Notes under the pieces: generated by a model
Seen by the model: the letters and a program-made list of their open reading frames with translations, nothing else
Told to the model about the DNA's origin: nothing
Databases searched by the model: none
Assembly: GCA_022842845.1 (NCBI GenBank)
Contig: JALHOT010000004.1
Location: forward strand, 62,001 to 126,000
Length of the DNA: 64,000 bases
Direction: 5' to 3'
From: Cyclobacteriaceae bacterium
Lineage (GTDB): Bacteria; Bacteroidota; Bacteroidia; Cytophagales; Cyclobacteriaceae
Position numbers and translations under genes: made by a program
Shown: piece after piece, positions 16,997 to 25,594 of the stretch
Layout of the letters: the number at the start of each line of letters is the position of its first letter
Position numbering within the stretch: the stretch's first letter is position 1

Positions 16997-18148
16997 TTAT
17001 AGATACTTCTTTACGTCATCGCCTGTAATAATATCACCTCCCATTATTACTAGTCTTTCTACTACATTTCTCAGTTCCCGTATATTTCCAGTCCAGGAAT
17101 GTGCCTTTAAAGCTTCAATGGCTGATTTCTCAGTCGATTTAGGCTTACTTCCATAATCTTCAGCAATATCATTCAAGAACTTAGGTACTAATAGGGGTAT
17201 ATCATCCTTTCGGTCATTCAGGCCGGGCACTTTTATAAGAATTACGCTTAGTCTGTGATACAAATCTTCTCGAAAGCGGTTTTCTTCAATTTCTTTTTTC
17301 AAATCTTTATTGGTAGCAGCCAGTACCCTGACTTTTACAGGTATCTCCTTATCACCACCTACACGCATTATTTTATTTTCCTGCAAGGCCCTTAATACTT
17401 TAGCCTGAGCAGAAAGGCTCATGTCACCAATTTCATCTAAGAAGAGTGTTCCACCTTCTGCTAACTCAAATTTTCCTAGCCTTTGTTTGATGGCGGAAGT
17501 AAAGGCCCCTTTTTCGTGTCCGAACAATTCGCTTTCGATAAGTTCTGATGGAATGGCTGCGCAGTTTACTTCCACTAAAGGGCCAGTGGAGCGTTTACTT
17601 AGTTCGTGAAGTTGGCGGGCCACAAGTTCTTTGCCTGAGCCGTTGGGTCCGGTGATGAGCACACGTGCATCAGTAGGGGCTACTTTTTCAATCATTTCTT
17701 TTACGGCCCTGATGGCGGCACTCTCGCCCACAATTTCAGTGCGCTTTTGTACTTTTTTGCGAAGCACTTTTGTTTCTTCTACAAGCGTGGTTCTTTCTAA
17801 AGCATTGCGAACGGTTATTTCTAATCGACTTAAGTCAAATGGTTTGGAGAGGAAATCAAAAGCCCCCTTCTTCACTGCTTCAACAGCCACATCGATGGTG
17901 CCGTGTGCAGATATAATGATAAAGTTAGTAGGGATGCCATTGGCCATGGCTTTGGTCAATACTTCCATGCCATCCATCTTTGGCATCTTAATATCGCTTA
18001 AGCACAGCTGGTAGTCACCGCTTTCCAGTTTTTTGTAACCTTCAACGCCATCTGCGGCTTCATCCACCTGGTGATCTTTTTCGATCAGAATTTCTTTCAG
18101 ACTATTCCGAATTTTTTGATCGTCTTCGATGATCAGAATTTTGGCCAT
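16997..18148 (-). CDS. Sigma-54-dependent response regulator lacking an HTH domain
   Basis: A 383-residue NtrC-type protein: receiver domain (about 1-118; phospho-acceptor Asp52, Lys102), then an AAA+ domain (about 138-370). Walker A is GPNGSGKE (167-174), the sigma-54-contact loop is GAFTSA (214-219; GAFTGA is typical) and Walker B is TLFLDEIGD. The protein ends at DDVKKYL with no Fis-type DNA-binding domain. HTH-less versions are known in Bacteroidota, but it means targets cannot be bound in the usual enhancer manner. The partner kinase is not adjacent. Confidence 0.92.
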   Translation of the reverse strand: MAKILIIEDDQKIRNSLKEILIEKDHQVDEAADGVEGYKKLESGDYQLCLSDIKMPKMDGMEVLTKAMANGIPTNFIIISAHGTIDVAVEAVKKGAFDFLSKPFDLSRLEITVRNALERTTLVEETKVLRKKVQKRTEIVGESAAIRAVKEMIEKVAPTDARVLITGPNGSGKELVARQLHELSKRSTGPLVEVNCAAIPSELIESELFGHEKGAFTSAIKQRLGKFELAEGGTLFLDEIGDMSLSAQAKVLRALQENKIMRVGGDKEIPVKVRVLAATNKDLKKEIEENRFREDLYHRLSVILIKVPGLNDRKDDIPLLVPKFLNDIAEDYGSKPKSTEKSAIEALKAHSWTGNIRELRNVVERLVIMGGDIITGDDVKKYL

Positions 18149-18188
18149 GGTAAAATAATTGAGACGTAATGATAGGAATAAAATGAGA

Positions 18189-18222
18189 AAAGCCGCTCCA
18201 CCTTTTGGGTTAAGCGGCTTTA
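18189..18222 (-). terminator. Terminator of the RNase P RNA gene
   Basis: On the minus strand AAAGCCGCT and AGCGGCTTT pair around a 16-base loop, followed by a T-rich stretch. It lies nine bases beyond the mature 3' region of rnpB. Confidence 0.8.
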
Positions 18223-18230
18223 TGTTAAAA

Positions 18231-18600
18231 AGGCAAGTCTGTAAGCCAGGTTCTGTTTCCTCCGACTAGTCGGAGGACTTCTATCATTTATCTAAGCGAT
18301 CTACCCATTCCGATAGCTGTTGAAGGCGTTGGTTCGAGCACCCAAAATCGGAACTTATTTGATCTTACAACCCGCAAGGTTTGCCATGCTGCTCACGTTA
18401 CCGTGAAGCACGGTGGGCTCTTACCCCACCTTTTCACCTTTTCCCTATTCCGAATAATCGGATCAGGGTAGTTTGTTTTCTGTGGCACTATCTGGCTTCC
18501 GTATTAGCGGAATCCCCTCCTTTCAAAGGGTACGGTGCTCTTAGTTGCCCGGACTTTCCTCCATCCCGATTCATAGGGACAGCGATAGAACGACTTGCAG
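18231..18600 (-). ncRNA. rnpB: RNase P RNA (bacterial class A)
   Basis: The minus strand carries the universal cores: GAGGAAAGTCCGGGC near the 5' end and ACAGAACCTGGCTTACAG near the 3' end. GCAAGTC (5') and GACTTGC (3') close the P1 helix, fixing the ends to about 18600 and 18231. The RNA of about 370 bases is the ribozyme that trims tRNA 5' leaders. A -7 box (TACCTTTG) sits a few bases upstream of the 5' end. Confidence 0.97.
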
Positions 18601-18602
18601 TG

Positions 18603-18610
18603 CAAAGGTA
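18603..18610 (-). promoter_or_regulatory. -7 box of rnpB
   Basis: TACCTTTG on the minus strand matches TAnnTTTG exactly and predicts a transcript start about five bases downstream, close to the 5' end deduced from helix P1. The -33 region lies inside the end of the upstream SnoaL-like gene and is not a clear TTG. Confidence 0.65.
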
Positions 18611-18620
18611 CGAAATTATA

Positions 18621-19037
18621 TCAGCTTGTGTGATCGGCTACAATTACCCAACGTCCTTCCACTTTTTTCCAGAGTAAAGTGAAGTGACCTTGTGGTTCGT
18701 CTTTACTTCTTTTTAAATGCCATTTCCCGATGACCATAGCTGCTGTGTCGGATAATTTTTCAATACTAATAATGGTAAAAGTGAGTTGGCCCATGGCCTC
18801 TCGATCAGGATATCCTTTTTTGTAGCCATCGAGTGTTGCTTGCCAACCATAATTAATACCCCTGCTACTGATAAATTTCAAGCTATCGGATTTCCAATAG
18901 CCTTGCATAAAAGCCTCCAGATCTCCGTTGTTCCAATCTTGCTGCTGTTTTGCTAATACACTATTAATAGCGTTTTTGTCTGTTTGAGCAAAACAATGCG
19001 AAGTGATTAGTAGTAATGTAAAGACTATGAATTTCAT
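18621..19037 (-). CDS. Secreted SnoaL-like (DUF4440) protein
   Basis: A 138-residue protein with a signal peptide (to FAQ, about residue 18). Its single cone-shaped domain has QQDWNNGDLEAFMQGYW at the start and HFTLLWKKVEGRWVIVADHTS at the end, the hallmarks of DUF4440. The ligand or reaction is unknown. I chose the ATG at 19035-19037, which opens the signal peptide and lies 11 bases after the CHAT gene; it is probably the third gene of that operon. Confidence 0.88.
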   Translation of the reverse strand: MKFIVFTLLLITSHCFAQTDKNAINSVLAKQQQDWNNGDLEAFMQGYWKSDSLKFISSRGINYGWQATLDGYKKGYPDREAMGQLTFTIISIEKLSDTAAMVIGKWHLKRSKDEPQGHFTLLWKKVEGRWVIVADHTS

Positions 19038-19048
19038 GGCTATAGTTT

Positions 19049-21733
19049 TTAGAATCCGATTAAAACGAATGGAGCCCAATAGTAGGGTGCTGCATATTCT
19101 TTTGAGTTAATCATGTTGAGCTTAACTTGTCGGAGAGATTGCGCAAATGTGCTTTTTTGCTCTAGTGTTTCCTTATAAAAGTTTGTCATCAAATCAGCCG
19201 TTGATTCATCGGCTACGCTCCAAAAAGTTACCATGATATTTTTAGCTCCTGCGTAAATGAGCGCACGCGATAAGCCAATGACACCTTCTCCTTTGGCTAT
19301 TTTACCTAATCCTGTTTGGCAGGCCGATAGCGTAACCAGTGCAGCATTTAATTTAAGATTGTAGATTTCTCCGCTATAGAGGTAACCATCTTCTGTGTTC
19401 GTATTATTCTTTAAATAAATTTTTGACAACTCAGGATGCTCCGCATCCACAATACCATGAGTAGCCATATGGATTATGTCAAATTGCCTGGGAGTGTCAG
19501 ACTTTATCATTTCTTCACTGGCGAGTTCGTTGATAAAAACACTGGCCTTGGTATTGCCTTGATTGAAAAGTGTTGAAATTGAATTTACTTCTTTTTCGGT
19601 ACCGGGCAGTGCTATGAGATTGTCAACTTCATTAAACGTTATAGGGGCGCACAACAGAATAGTTTGCGGCACTTTTTCTTTGGGTATTGTCTTTTGCACG
19701 GCTAAAGCTGCTGAAAATTCATACCGTATGCTGTACTCCTCGATAAGGTATGGTATGTGAGAAGTTTTATCATTTACTTTTTTTGTAATTAATGCCTCAA
19801 ACGGAATAACCCCTAAACGGCCTGTAGGAAATATAACAAGGCTGGAAATATTTTTTGGCAAGAATGGAATAAGGGTGTTGTGCAGTTTTGTGGCGACTGT
19901 TTTTAAAGTCTTAGGTTCATTAAAATAGAGAGCATTTCTAAATCCTGTAATCTGCTTATTGAATTCGCTGCTTATGGTATGAGTTGAAATACTTAACTGT
20001 TTTTTTGTGATTGTAAAGATGTACAGTCTGTGCGAATCGTTTACTTTACTATCATCTATAAAATAACTGAGTATAGCCGTTTTGCCATCAATCAGGGTCT
20101 GCAGATTTTCAATAGAGGGAGAATTGGTATTGAATTTCAAATTGTAATAATCTGGGTATTGCTTTTCAAGATCGCTTGTAAAGTTTTGATACTGCCTGTT
20201 TAGCTCATAGAGCGTTTCGCGCAGGTAGCTCTCTTCGTCAGCTGATGGTTTCTGTGCCAGCTTTTGTGAAACAAGGGTAATAGAGGATTTGAAATTCTCT
20301 TCTTCTGCTAAAAGATTGGCAGGTATGCCAGCAAAAGATTTGGCATTGACTTCAGAAATGGCCTCAAGCAATACTGCGGATTTACTTTTCTCAGAAAAGA
20401 AAAACGCTTTTTCCCGATAGGCTTTTCTTTTGTTAAAGGCAATCTCACTCATGTGCGTGGTGATACGTACGCCATCGGCATATACTTCATTCGCCACTAT
20501 ACCCAGGGTTATTTTGTCTGTTTCATTATTGCTTTGCTGGCGCAGTAGATCAATCAATGAGTCGCATGCAAGTAAATGTTGCAAGGCCAGTTTCAGATCG
20601 GAAAATTTTAGACTTTTACCCATGTGTTTAGACTCAAATGTCTGAGCTTTATACATAAGAGAATAAAGCAGGTAGTTGCCGTTATAAAAGTCCTGTGTCT
20701 TGGGGATATCGCTTATGTCGGTGCTATTGTAATTTTTCAGATTACTGTTGAGCGCTTGTTGAAAGTACCCCAACGCAACTTCGTAATTATTTTTTAAGCG
20801 CTCGAGGTTGCCGAGTGCATTTAACACTGAGGCTATATCTGGATGTTTTTGTCCGTAACATTTAAGGTATTCACCTAAAGCTTGTTTGTAGTATACTTCA
20901 GCCTCTTTATTGTTTTTCATTTGTTGATAGGTATAGCCAAGTTGATAGAGGACAAAGGCTTTTCGGGGAGAGGCTTTACTGCTTAATTTATTCCATATAC
21001 TAAGGGATGCTTCAAGATTGTTGATGGCATCTCCGTATAATTCCAGGTTTCTGTAAATAACACCGGTATTAGTATTGTTAATGGCAATCTTTGCATGCTC
21101 TTTACCATACAGTGCTTGATAAATGGGTAGTGATTTTTCGTAATAGCTTAATGCTTTGTCTGGATCTGATTTGCTGTAAACTAATCCAAGGTCATTATAC
21201 GATGCGGCCAGTAGAGGATGCTTCTCTTTCAAAAGTTTTTCTCGAATTGTCAAGGCTACTAAAATGTGTTCCTCTGCCTGTGCGAGTTTGCCGCTATTGT
21301 AATAAGTTAGGCCAAGGTAATTAAGCAACTTGGCCATGCTGAGTGTATTGACTATTCCTTCTTTCCGAAAGATTTTTTCGGCTGAAGTAAGTATTTCAAG
21401 TGCCTCATCGTTTTTGCCCTGGTATAGTTCTAGCGAACCCTCAATTATTTTTATTTCGGCATCCTCAAGTATGCTTAATTTTTTAGCCCTCATTGTTTTA
21501 ATAAGACCTTGTGCCTGGTCATATTCTTGTGATAGAATAAGGGCTTCAGCTTTTTTTAGTTGAAGGTCAGTACTGTATACTTGGTAATTACCGTTTTCAA
21601 GATATTGATCAATGAGTTTAATGGCCAGAGCACCTTCATCATTTTGAATAAGTGAATCAATCCGCTGTCTGATATCCTGGGCATTCGAAATAAAGTTGAT
21701 GCTCAACAGGAAGAGTAAAGTAAGTATGCGCAT
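19049..21733 (-). CDS. Exported TPR protein with C-terminal CHAT peptidase domain
   Basis: An 894-residue protein: signal peptide (to SNAQ, residue 18), about ten tetratricopeptide repeats (roughly 20-340; for example LNYLGLTYYNSGKLAQAEEH), a helical region, and a CHAT caspase-like domain (about 590-894). The expected catalytic pair is present: His in HMATHG near 759 and Cys in LSACQTG near 805. CHAT domains are cysteine peptidases, some acting in defence or cell-death pathways; an exported one would act in the periplasm or at the surface. It follows a barrel gene by three bases. Confidence 0.92.
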   Translation of the reverse strand: MRILTLLFLLSINFISNAQDIRQRIDSLIQNDEGALAIKLIDQYLENGNYQVYSTDLQLKKAEALILSQEYDQAQGLIKTMRAKKLSILEDAEIKIIEGSLELYQGKNDEALEILTSAEKIFRKEGIVNTLSMAKLLNYLGLTYYNSGKLAQAEEHILVALTIREKLLKEKHPLLAASYNDLGLVYSKSDPDKALSYYEKSLPIYQALYGKEHAKIAINNTNTGVIYRNLELYGDAINNLEASLSIWNKLSSKASPRKAFVLYQLGYTYQQMKNNKEAEVYYKQALGEYLKCYGQKHPDIASVLNALGNLERLKNNYEVALGYFQQALNSNLKNYNSTDISDIPKTQDFYNGNYLLYSLMYKAQTFESKHMGKSLKFSDLKLALQHLLACDSLIDLLRQQSNNETDKITLGIVANEVYADGVRITTHMSEIAFNKRKAYREKAFFFSEKSKSAVLLEAISEVNAKSFAGIPANLLAEEENFKSSITLVSQKLAQKPSADEESYLRETLYELNRQYQNFTSDLEKQYPDYYNLKFNTNSPSIENLQTLIDGKTAILSYFIDDSKVNDSHRLYIFTITKKQLSISTHTISSEFNKQITGFRNALYFNEPKTLKTVATKLHNTLIPFLPKNISSLVIFPTGRLGVIPFEALITKKVNDKTSHIPYLIEEYSIRYEFSAALAVQKTIPKEKVPQTILLCAPITFNEVDNLIALPGTEKEVNSISTLFNQGNTKASVFINELASEEMIKSDTPRQFDIIHMATHGIVDAEHPELSKIYLKNNTNTEDGYLYSGEIYNLKLNAALVTLSACQTGLGKIAKGEGVIGLSRALIYAGAKNIMVTFWSVADESTADLMTNFYKETLEQKSTFAQSLRQVKLNMINSKEYAAPYYWAPFVLIGF

Positions 21734-21736
21734 AAC

Positions 21737-22687
21737 TTAAAATCGATAGTTGTAGCTAATTGTTGTCACCAAGTCTCTGGTCAGGCCGTCTGGGTTGCGA
21801 ACCCTTTGTACAATTTTGTGGCCAAGCAACAGTCGCACTGAGTTTTTGACGTTAAGATTATAACCAGCCGTTACGATACCGGATAGCGCGAGTCCTTTGG
21901 CGCCTACTGGTTTAACCCTGTTGCCAGTAGGACCTGTTATTTCATCGTTTGTGATTCTGTAAATAGGCAGAAGTCCTGCAGAGAAATTGAATTGTGAAAA
22001 TCTGAAATTCCGCTCAACTCTTAGCATCACGTCAATACCGCGTTTTAATTCTTTTGCCTGACTATAATTTTCTAAATACAATTGATCAGGGTATTCTGTC
22101 CATTGATTCCAAAGGAATTGATTATTGTTTTCATTCAAGGGAATTTGAATTCCTGTGGCAACCAACCAATGTCTGGTTAATAAGGAAATACCAGAGATGG
22201 CATCATAAGTGCCTAAGCTGGTTTGATAGTACATAGGCAGGGGTTTCCCATCCCATCGGCCGGTGCCCGTGAGATTGGCATCGTTACTTGGGATTTTTGC
22301 GCCAATCGATAGGTTAACATCAAATCTTTCTGAAGTAAAAATATTGCGGGTTAAACAGAGGGATATGTCACCCAGTCCTCCTGTTTGATCGAAGGTGCCG
22401 TTTTGTACGGTTTGATAGGGAAGTTTTATCTGGAAGGAGTTACGACTATTTAAACTAAAACTGACATCAGCGGTAGCGACATAAACAACGGGAGTGGCAG
22501 AGGTTGTGCCTCGATAAAAACTTAACTCCATTGAGCGCAAGCGCAGCTGTAATTTTTTATTGAAGGGCTGATCAGGTTTCATGGCCCCCATGGTACAAAA
22601 GCCAGCATCGCTACAACCTTGCGCAAAGCCTTTATGAACAGAGAAAAGTATTATAGGAATGATCAGCCATCTTAAGGGAAGCAGCAT
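21737..22687 (-). CDS. Uncharacterised outer-membrane beta-barrel protein
   Basis: A 316-residue protein with a signal peptide (to GFAQ, about residue 23) and, after a Cys-containing segment (GCSDAGFCTMGAMKP), alternating hydrophobic strands ending in TTISYNYRF, the terminal aromatic signature of outer-membrane barrels. I do not recognise a family. It is the first gene of an operon with the CHAT-TPR protein (3-base gap) and the SnoaL-like protein, so it may form the membrane part of that system; this is inference. Confidence 0.8.
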   Translation of the reverse strand: MLLPLRWLIIPIILFSVHKGFAQGCSDAGFCTMGAMKPDQPFNKKLQLRLRSMELSFYRGTTSATPVVYVATADVSFSLNSRNSFQIKLPYQTVQNGTFDQTGGLGDISLCLTRNIFTSERFDVNLSIGAKIPSNDANLTGTGRWDGKPLPMYYQTSLGTYDAISGISLLTRHWLVATGIQIPLNENNNQFLWNQWTEYPDQLYLENYSQAKELKRGIDVMLRVERNFRFSQFNFSAGLLPIYRITNDEITGPTGNRVKPVGAKGLALSGIVTAGYNLNVKNSVRLLLGHKIVQRVRNPDGLTRDLVTTISYNYRF

Positions 22688-22719
22688 ACGGGAGGATTAG
22701 ATGAATCAAATTAAAAATA

Positions 22720-22748
22720 AAACCCCGAAGCAAAAAGCCCCGGGGTTT
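22720..22748 (-). terminator. Terminator of the M23 peptidase gene
   Basis: AAACCCCG pairs with CGGGGTTT around an A-rich loop; on the minus strand a T-rich run follows. It lies 23 bases past the M23 gene stop. Confidence 0.85.
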
Positions 22749-22770
22749 GTAAGGTAGCATTATCTGAGAC

Positions 22771-23751
22771 TTACATGCCCAGTGATTGATTTTCTACAGA
22801 GGCCAATTCTATAATTTTTTCATATTCTTCAGGAGATAGGTCGTTGAAGAAATAATGTACAGGATTTATATGAAAGCCGTTAAGCATAACTTCGTAATGT
22901 AAGTGCGGTGCGGTTGAAAGACCTGTATTTCCAACATAACCGATCAAATCTCCACGTTTAACTGTTTGGCCTTGACGTACAGCAAAGCCGTGCATGTGGG
23001 CATATCTTGTTTTGTATCCAAAGCCGTGGTCAATCTCTACCATTTTCCCATAACCACTGAAGCGAACACTTACCTCCACAACTTTTCCATCGGCCGTTGC
23101 ATATATAGGTGTTCCGATAGAGGCTGCAAAATCAATACCTGTGTGCATCTTTTTTACTTTATAAATGGGGTGCACCCGAAGGCCAAAACCTGAGGCAAGC
23201 GCAATAAGCTGCTTGTTGGCTACCGGTTGGATGGCAGGGACAGAGGCCAATTGTTTTTCCTTGTTTTCAGCGAGGTTTACAACCTCGTCTTGCGATTTAG
23301 ATTCGATGTACAACTTCCTTCTAAGCATGTCAACTTTTTCATGAAGTTGCAGTACTAGTTCTTTTTGAATGATGTTCTTCTCTTTGATTTCAGCATAACG
23401 ATCAGCACCACCTACCCCTGCATCGCGGACGCTTTTATCTATAGGTTCTGCTCCCAGCACAACCCGGTAGATATTGTCATCTCTGTGTTCAATGCTGCTT
23501 AGTATCTCTCGCAGTTGTTCAACGTCTTTATTAAGATTGTTGTAATAGAACTCTAATTCCTGTACCTGGTTTTTGAGCATTACTTCTTTAGGAGATTCAA
23601 AGTAATTGCTGTAGAGAATCAACAGGGCCACAGCCAGCGAAAGCGTTAGAGAAACGATTCCCAAAGTATTCAAGATGATATCACTGTTTTTGGTCCGTAC
23701 TCTTTCGTACTTACAGGTTTCAGTGTCGTAATAGTATTTTATTCTGGCCAT
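22771..23751 (-). CDS. M23 family peptidase, membrane-anchored
   Basis: A 326-residue endopeptidase acting on peptidoglycan. The plan is a short cytoplasmic tail, one transmembrane helix (about 27-48), a coiled-coil region (about 58-150), and a LytM domain whose zinc ligands are visible: H203 and D207 in HTGIDF, and H285 in HLHYEV, with H283 as catalytic partner. The domain ends with NPVHYFFN. It follows trhO by 17 bases. Such proteins in Bacteroidota act in cell shape or division. Confidence 0.93.
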   Translation of the reverse strand: MARIKYYYDTETCKYERVRTKNSDIILNTLGIVSLTLSLAVALLILYSNYFESPKEVMLKNQVQELEFYYNNLNKDVEQLREILSSIEHRDDNIYRVVLGAEPIDKSVRDAGVGGADRYAEIKEKNIIQKELVLQLHEKVDMLRRKLYIESKSQDEVVNLAENKEKQLASVPAIQPVANKQLIALASGFGLRVHPIYKVKKMHTGIDFAASIGTPIYATADGKVVEVSVRFSGYGKMVEIDHGFGYKTRYAHMHGFAVRQGQTVKRGDLIGYVGNTGLSTAPHLHYEVMLNGFHINPVHYFFNDLSPEEYEKIIELASVENQSLGM

Positions 23752-23768
23752 AGTTTAGGCTTAGTGTT

Positions 23769-24824
23769 TTATAAAACTGAAGGCGACTGGTGATTGACTT
23801 TTCTAAAAGCAATCTTTTCGGAACGCCCTTTACGGAATACCTGTCTGCCTTTATTGATTCCTTTTCTTAACTCTTTTTGTGCTTCAACCGGCAAAGCAAT
23901 AACTTCCTTACACTCATCTGAGCAGCAGTTATTAAAGTGAGCAGCACATTCTTCACATTGTATGAAAAGCAGATGGCAGCCATCATTTTTGCAATTGGTG
24001 TGTGTGTCGCAGGATTTTCCGCATTGGTGACAAACACTTACGATGTCTTCTGAAATGCGCTCGCCTAAGCGTTCATCGAAGACAAAATTCTTGCCTATAA
24101 ACTTATTTTCGAGTCCTTGATCTTTTACCTGACGTGTGTATTCAATAATACCACCATTGAGCTGGAAAACATTGTTAAAGCCTTTGTGGCGCATCCAAGC
24201 ACTGGCTTTTTCACAGCGGATTCCTCCTGTGCAGTACATCAGTAGATTTTTATCTTTATTTTCTTTCAGCAGGTCTTCGGCAATTTGAAGTTCTTCGCGG
24301 AATGTATCTACATCAGGTAAGACGGCTCCTTTGAAATGGCCCACTTCGCTTTCGTAATGATTGCGCATGTCGATGATGATGGTGTTGGGATCTTCAGCGA
24401 GTTTATTAAAATCGGCAGCGTTTACATGCTGTCCTGTTTTGGTAACATCAAAGGATGCATCATCTAATCCATCAGCAACAATTTTCTTTCTCACCAGAAT
24501 TTTCAGTTTGAAAAAGGATTTGCCATTGTCGTCAACTGCAACATTTAAGCGAACACCATCCAGAAACGATATAGAGTAAAGCTTATCTCTAAAAAGATCA
24601 AGGTTATTTTTTGGTGCACTGATTTGTGCATTGATCCCCTCATGCGCTACATAAATGCGCCCCATCACACCAAGCTGATCAAGTAACTTATATAAATCGT
24701 CTCTGAAAGTTTTGGGCTCCGCAATCTGATAATATTTATAGAAGGAAATAGTGATGCGTTCTTCGGTAGAGTTGAGCATCTTTTCTTTCAAAATTCTTTT
24801 ATCAATTCGGTTGTGAAGTGCCAT
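23769..24824 (-). CDS. trhO: tRNA uridine(34) hydroxylase TrhO (rhodanese-related)
   Basis: A 351-residue protein of the YceA/TrhO family, which hydroxylates U34 of certain tRNAs on the way to 5-methoxyuridine. The layout is an N-terminal acylphosphatase-like domain, a rhodanese domain with catalytic Cys198 in MYCTGGIRCEKAS, and a Cys-rich C-terminal segment (CHQCGKSCDTHTNC and more). All key residues are present. A -7 box lies 27 bases upstream of the ATG, so it opens a two-gene unit with the M23 peptidase. Confidence 0.94.
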   Translation of the reverse strand: MALHNRIDKRILKEKMLNSTEERITISFYKYYQIAEPKTFRDDLYKLLDQLGVMGRIYVAHEGINAQISAPKNNLDLFRDKLYSISFLDGVRLNVAVDDNGKSFFKLKILVRKKIVADGLDDASFDVTKTGQHVNAADFNKLAEDPNTIIIDMRNHYESEVGHFKGAVLPDVDTFREELQIAEDLLKENKDKNLLMYCTGGIRCEKASAWMRHKGFNNVFQLNGGIIEYTRQVKDQGLENKFIGKNFVFDERLGERISEDIVSVCHQCGKSCDTHTNCKNDGCHLLFIQCEECAAHFNNCCSDECKEVIALPVEAQKELRKGINKGRQVFRKGRSEKIAFRKVNHQSPSVL

Positions 24825-24850
24825 GAGCTATGTACTTGAAAATCAACTCA

Positions 24851-24858
24851 CAAAGATA
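24851..24858 (-). promoter_or_regulatory. -7 box upstream of trhO
   Basis: On the minus strand TATCTTTG matches the -7 consensus and stands 27 bases before the trhO ATG. A -33 element at 19-21 bases is not clear. Confidence 0.5.
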
Positions 24859-24975
24859 AGAAAATTGGCCTCAAGAACCGAATTGTCAAGGGCGACTGGC
24901 AGTGTGACTTTATCGGCTATACTGGTATTTTGGCGAATAGATTACCTGAATTTGGCCTTTTGTAGGCCAAGGTGC

Positions 24976-25593
24976 TTATTGTTCTGTTAACTCCCCGCGA
25001 ATCAGTTTATTATAATTTTCGCAGCTGAGTAGTCCGTGTTTATCGCAATAAGTACAAGTTTTATAGGAATTACCGAAAATTCCTGCCTTTATAATTACAG
25101 TGCTCCCTTTGCAGACTGGGCAAATTACCTTACCACTAGGGCCGCAATCAATGTCATAGTTTTGTGAGAGAACTTCAGCAATTTGGGCTGTTTCCACTTT
25201 CTTTTGAGCTAAAAGGTTGTTTTCGGCTTTTTGCAGCACAGCCACTGCATCCTGGTAGTATTGTCCGCTAGTTCCTTTTAGCTGAATATACTTGGTAAGC
25301 CAGTCAACACTTTGCTTGTATTTTTTAAGGAAGTAAGAATTTTTACCGAAGAAGTATGCCAGCTCTGAGGGTACACTTTTGATGTTATCGAGCGCGTATT
25401 TTAGCTTTTTATCAGCAAGCTCGTATTCGCCAATTTCCAGGAAGTATTTTCCGGAATCAATCTCGCGCATCAACTGTGCTTTTTTGAATTGCTCTTGCTG
25501 TATTTGGTACTCTTTGGCTTTTTCAGCAGGAGATTGTGCCAGCAAAAAATGTGGTATGACAATAAGAGCTATTACTATAAAACACTGCTTCAT
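24976..25593 (-). CDS. Exported TPR protein with C-terminal zinc-ribbon-like motif
   Basis: A 205-residue protein with a signal peptide (to LLAQ, about residue 20), a helical TPR-like region (about 25-130; GEYELADKKLKYALDNI), and a C-terminal region with CxxC pairs: CPVC, CTYC and later cysteines in a DnaJ-like pattern. No family name is certain. A zinc-ribbon outside the cytoplasm is unusual. Its ATG lies one base after the ACMSD stop, so the two are co-transcribed, though a functional tie is not obvious. Confidence 0.8.
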   Translation of the reverse strand: MKQCFIVIALIVIPHFLLAQSPAEKAKEYQIQQEQFKKAQLMREIDSGKYFLEIGEYELADKKLKYALDNIKSVPSELAYFFGKNSYFLKKYKQSVDWLTKYIQLKGTSGQYYQDAVAVLQKAENNLLAQKKVETAQIAEVLSQNYDIDCGPSGKVICPVCKGSTVIIKAGIFGNSYKTCTYCDKHGLLSCENYNKLIRGELTEQ

Positions 25594-25594
25594 G

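Noticed and set aside
18381-18677. 98-codon plus-strand frame
   Set aside because: It runs through the RNase P RNA gene and has no conserved features.
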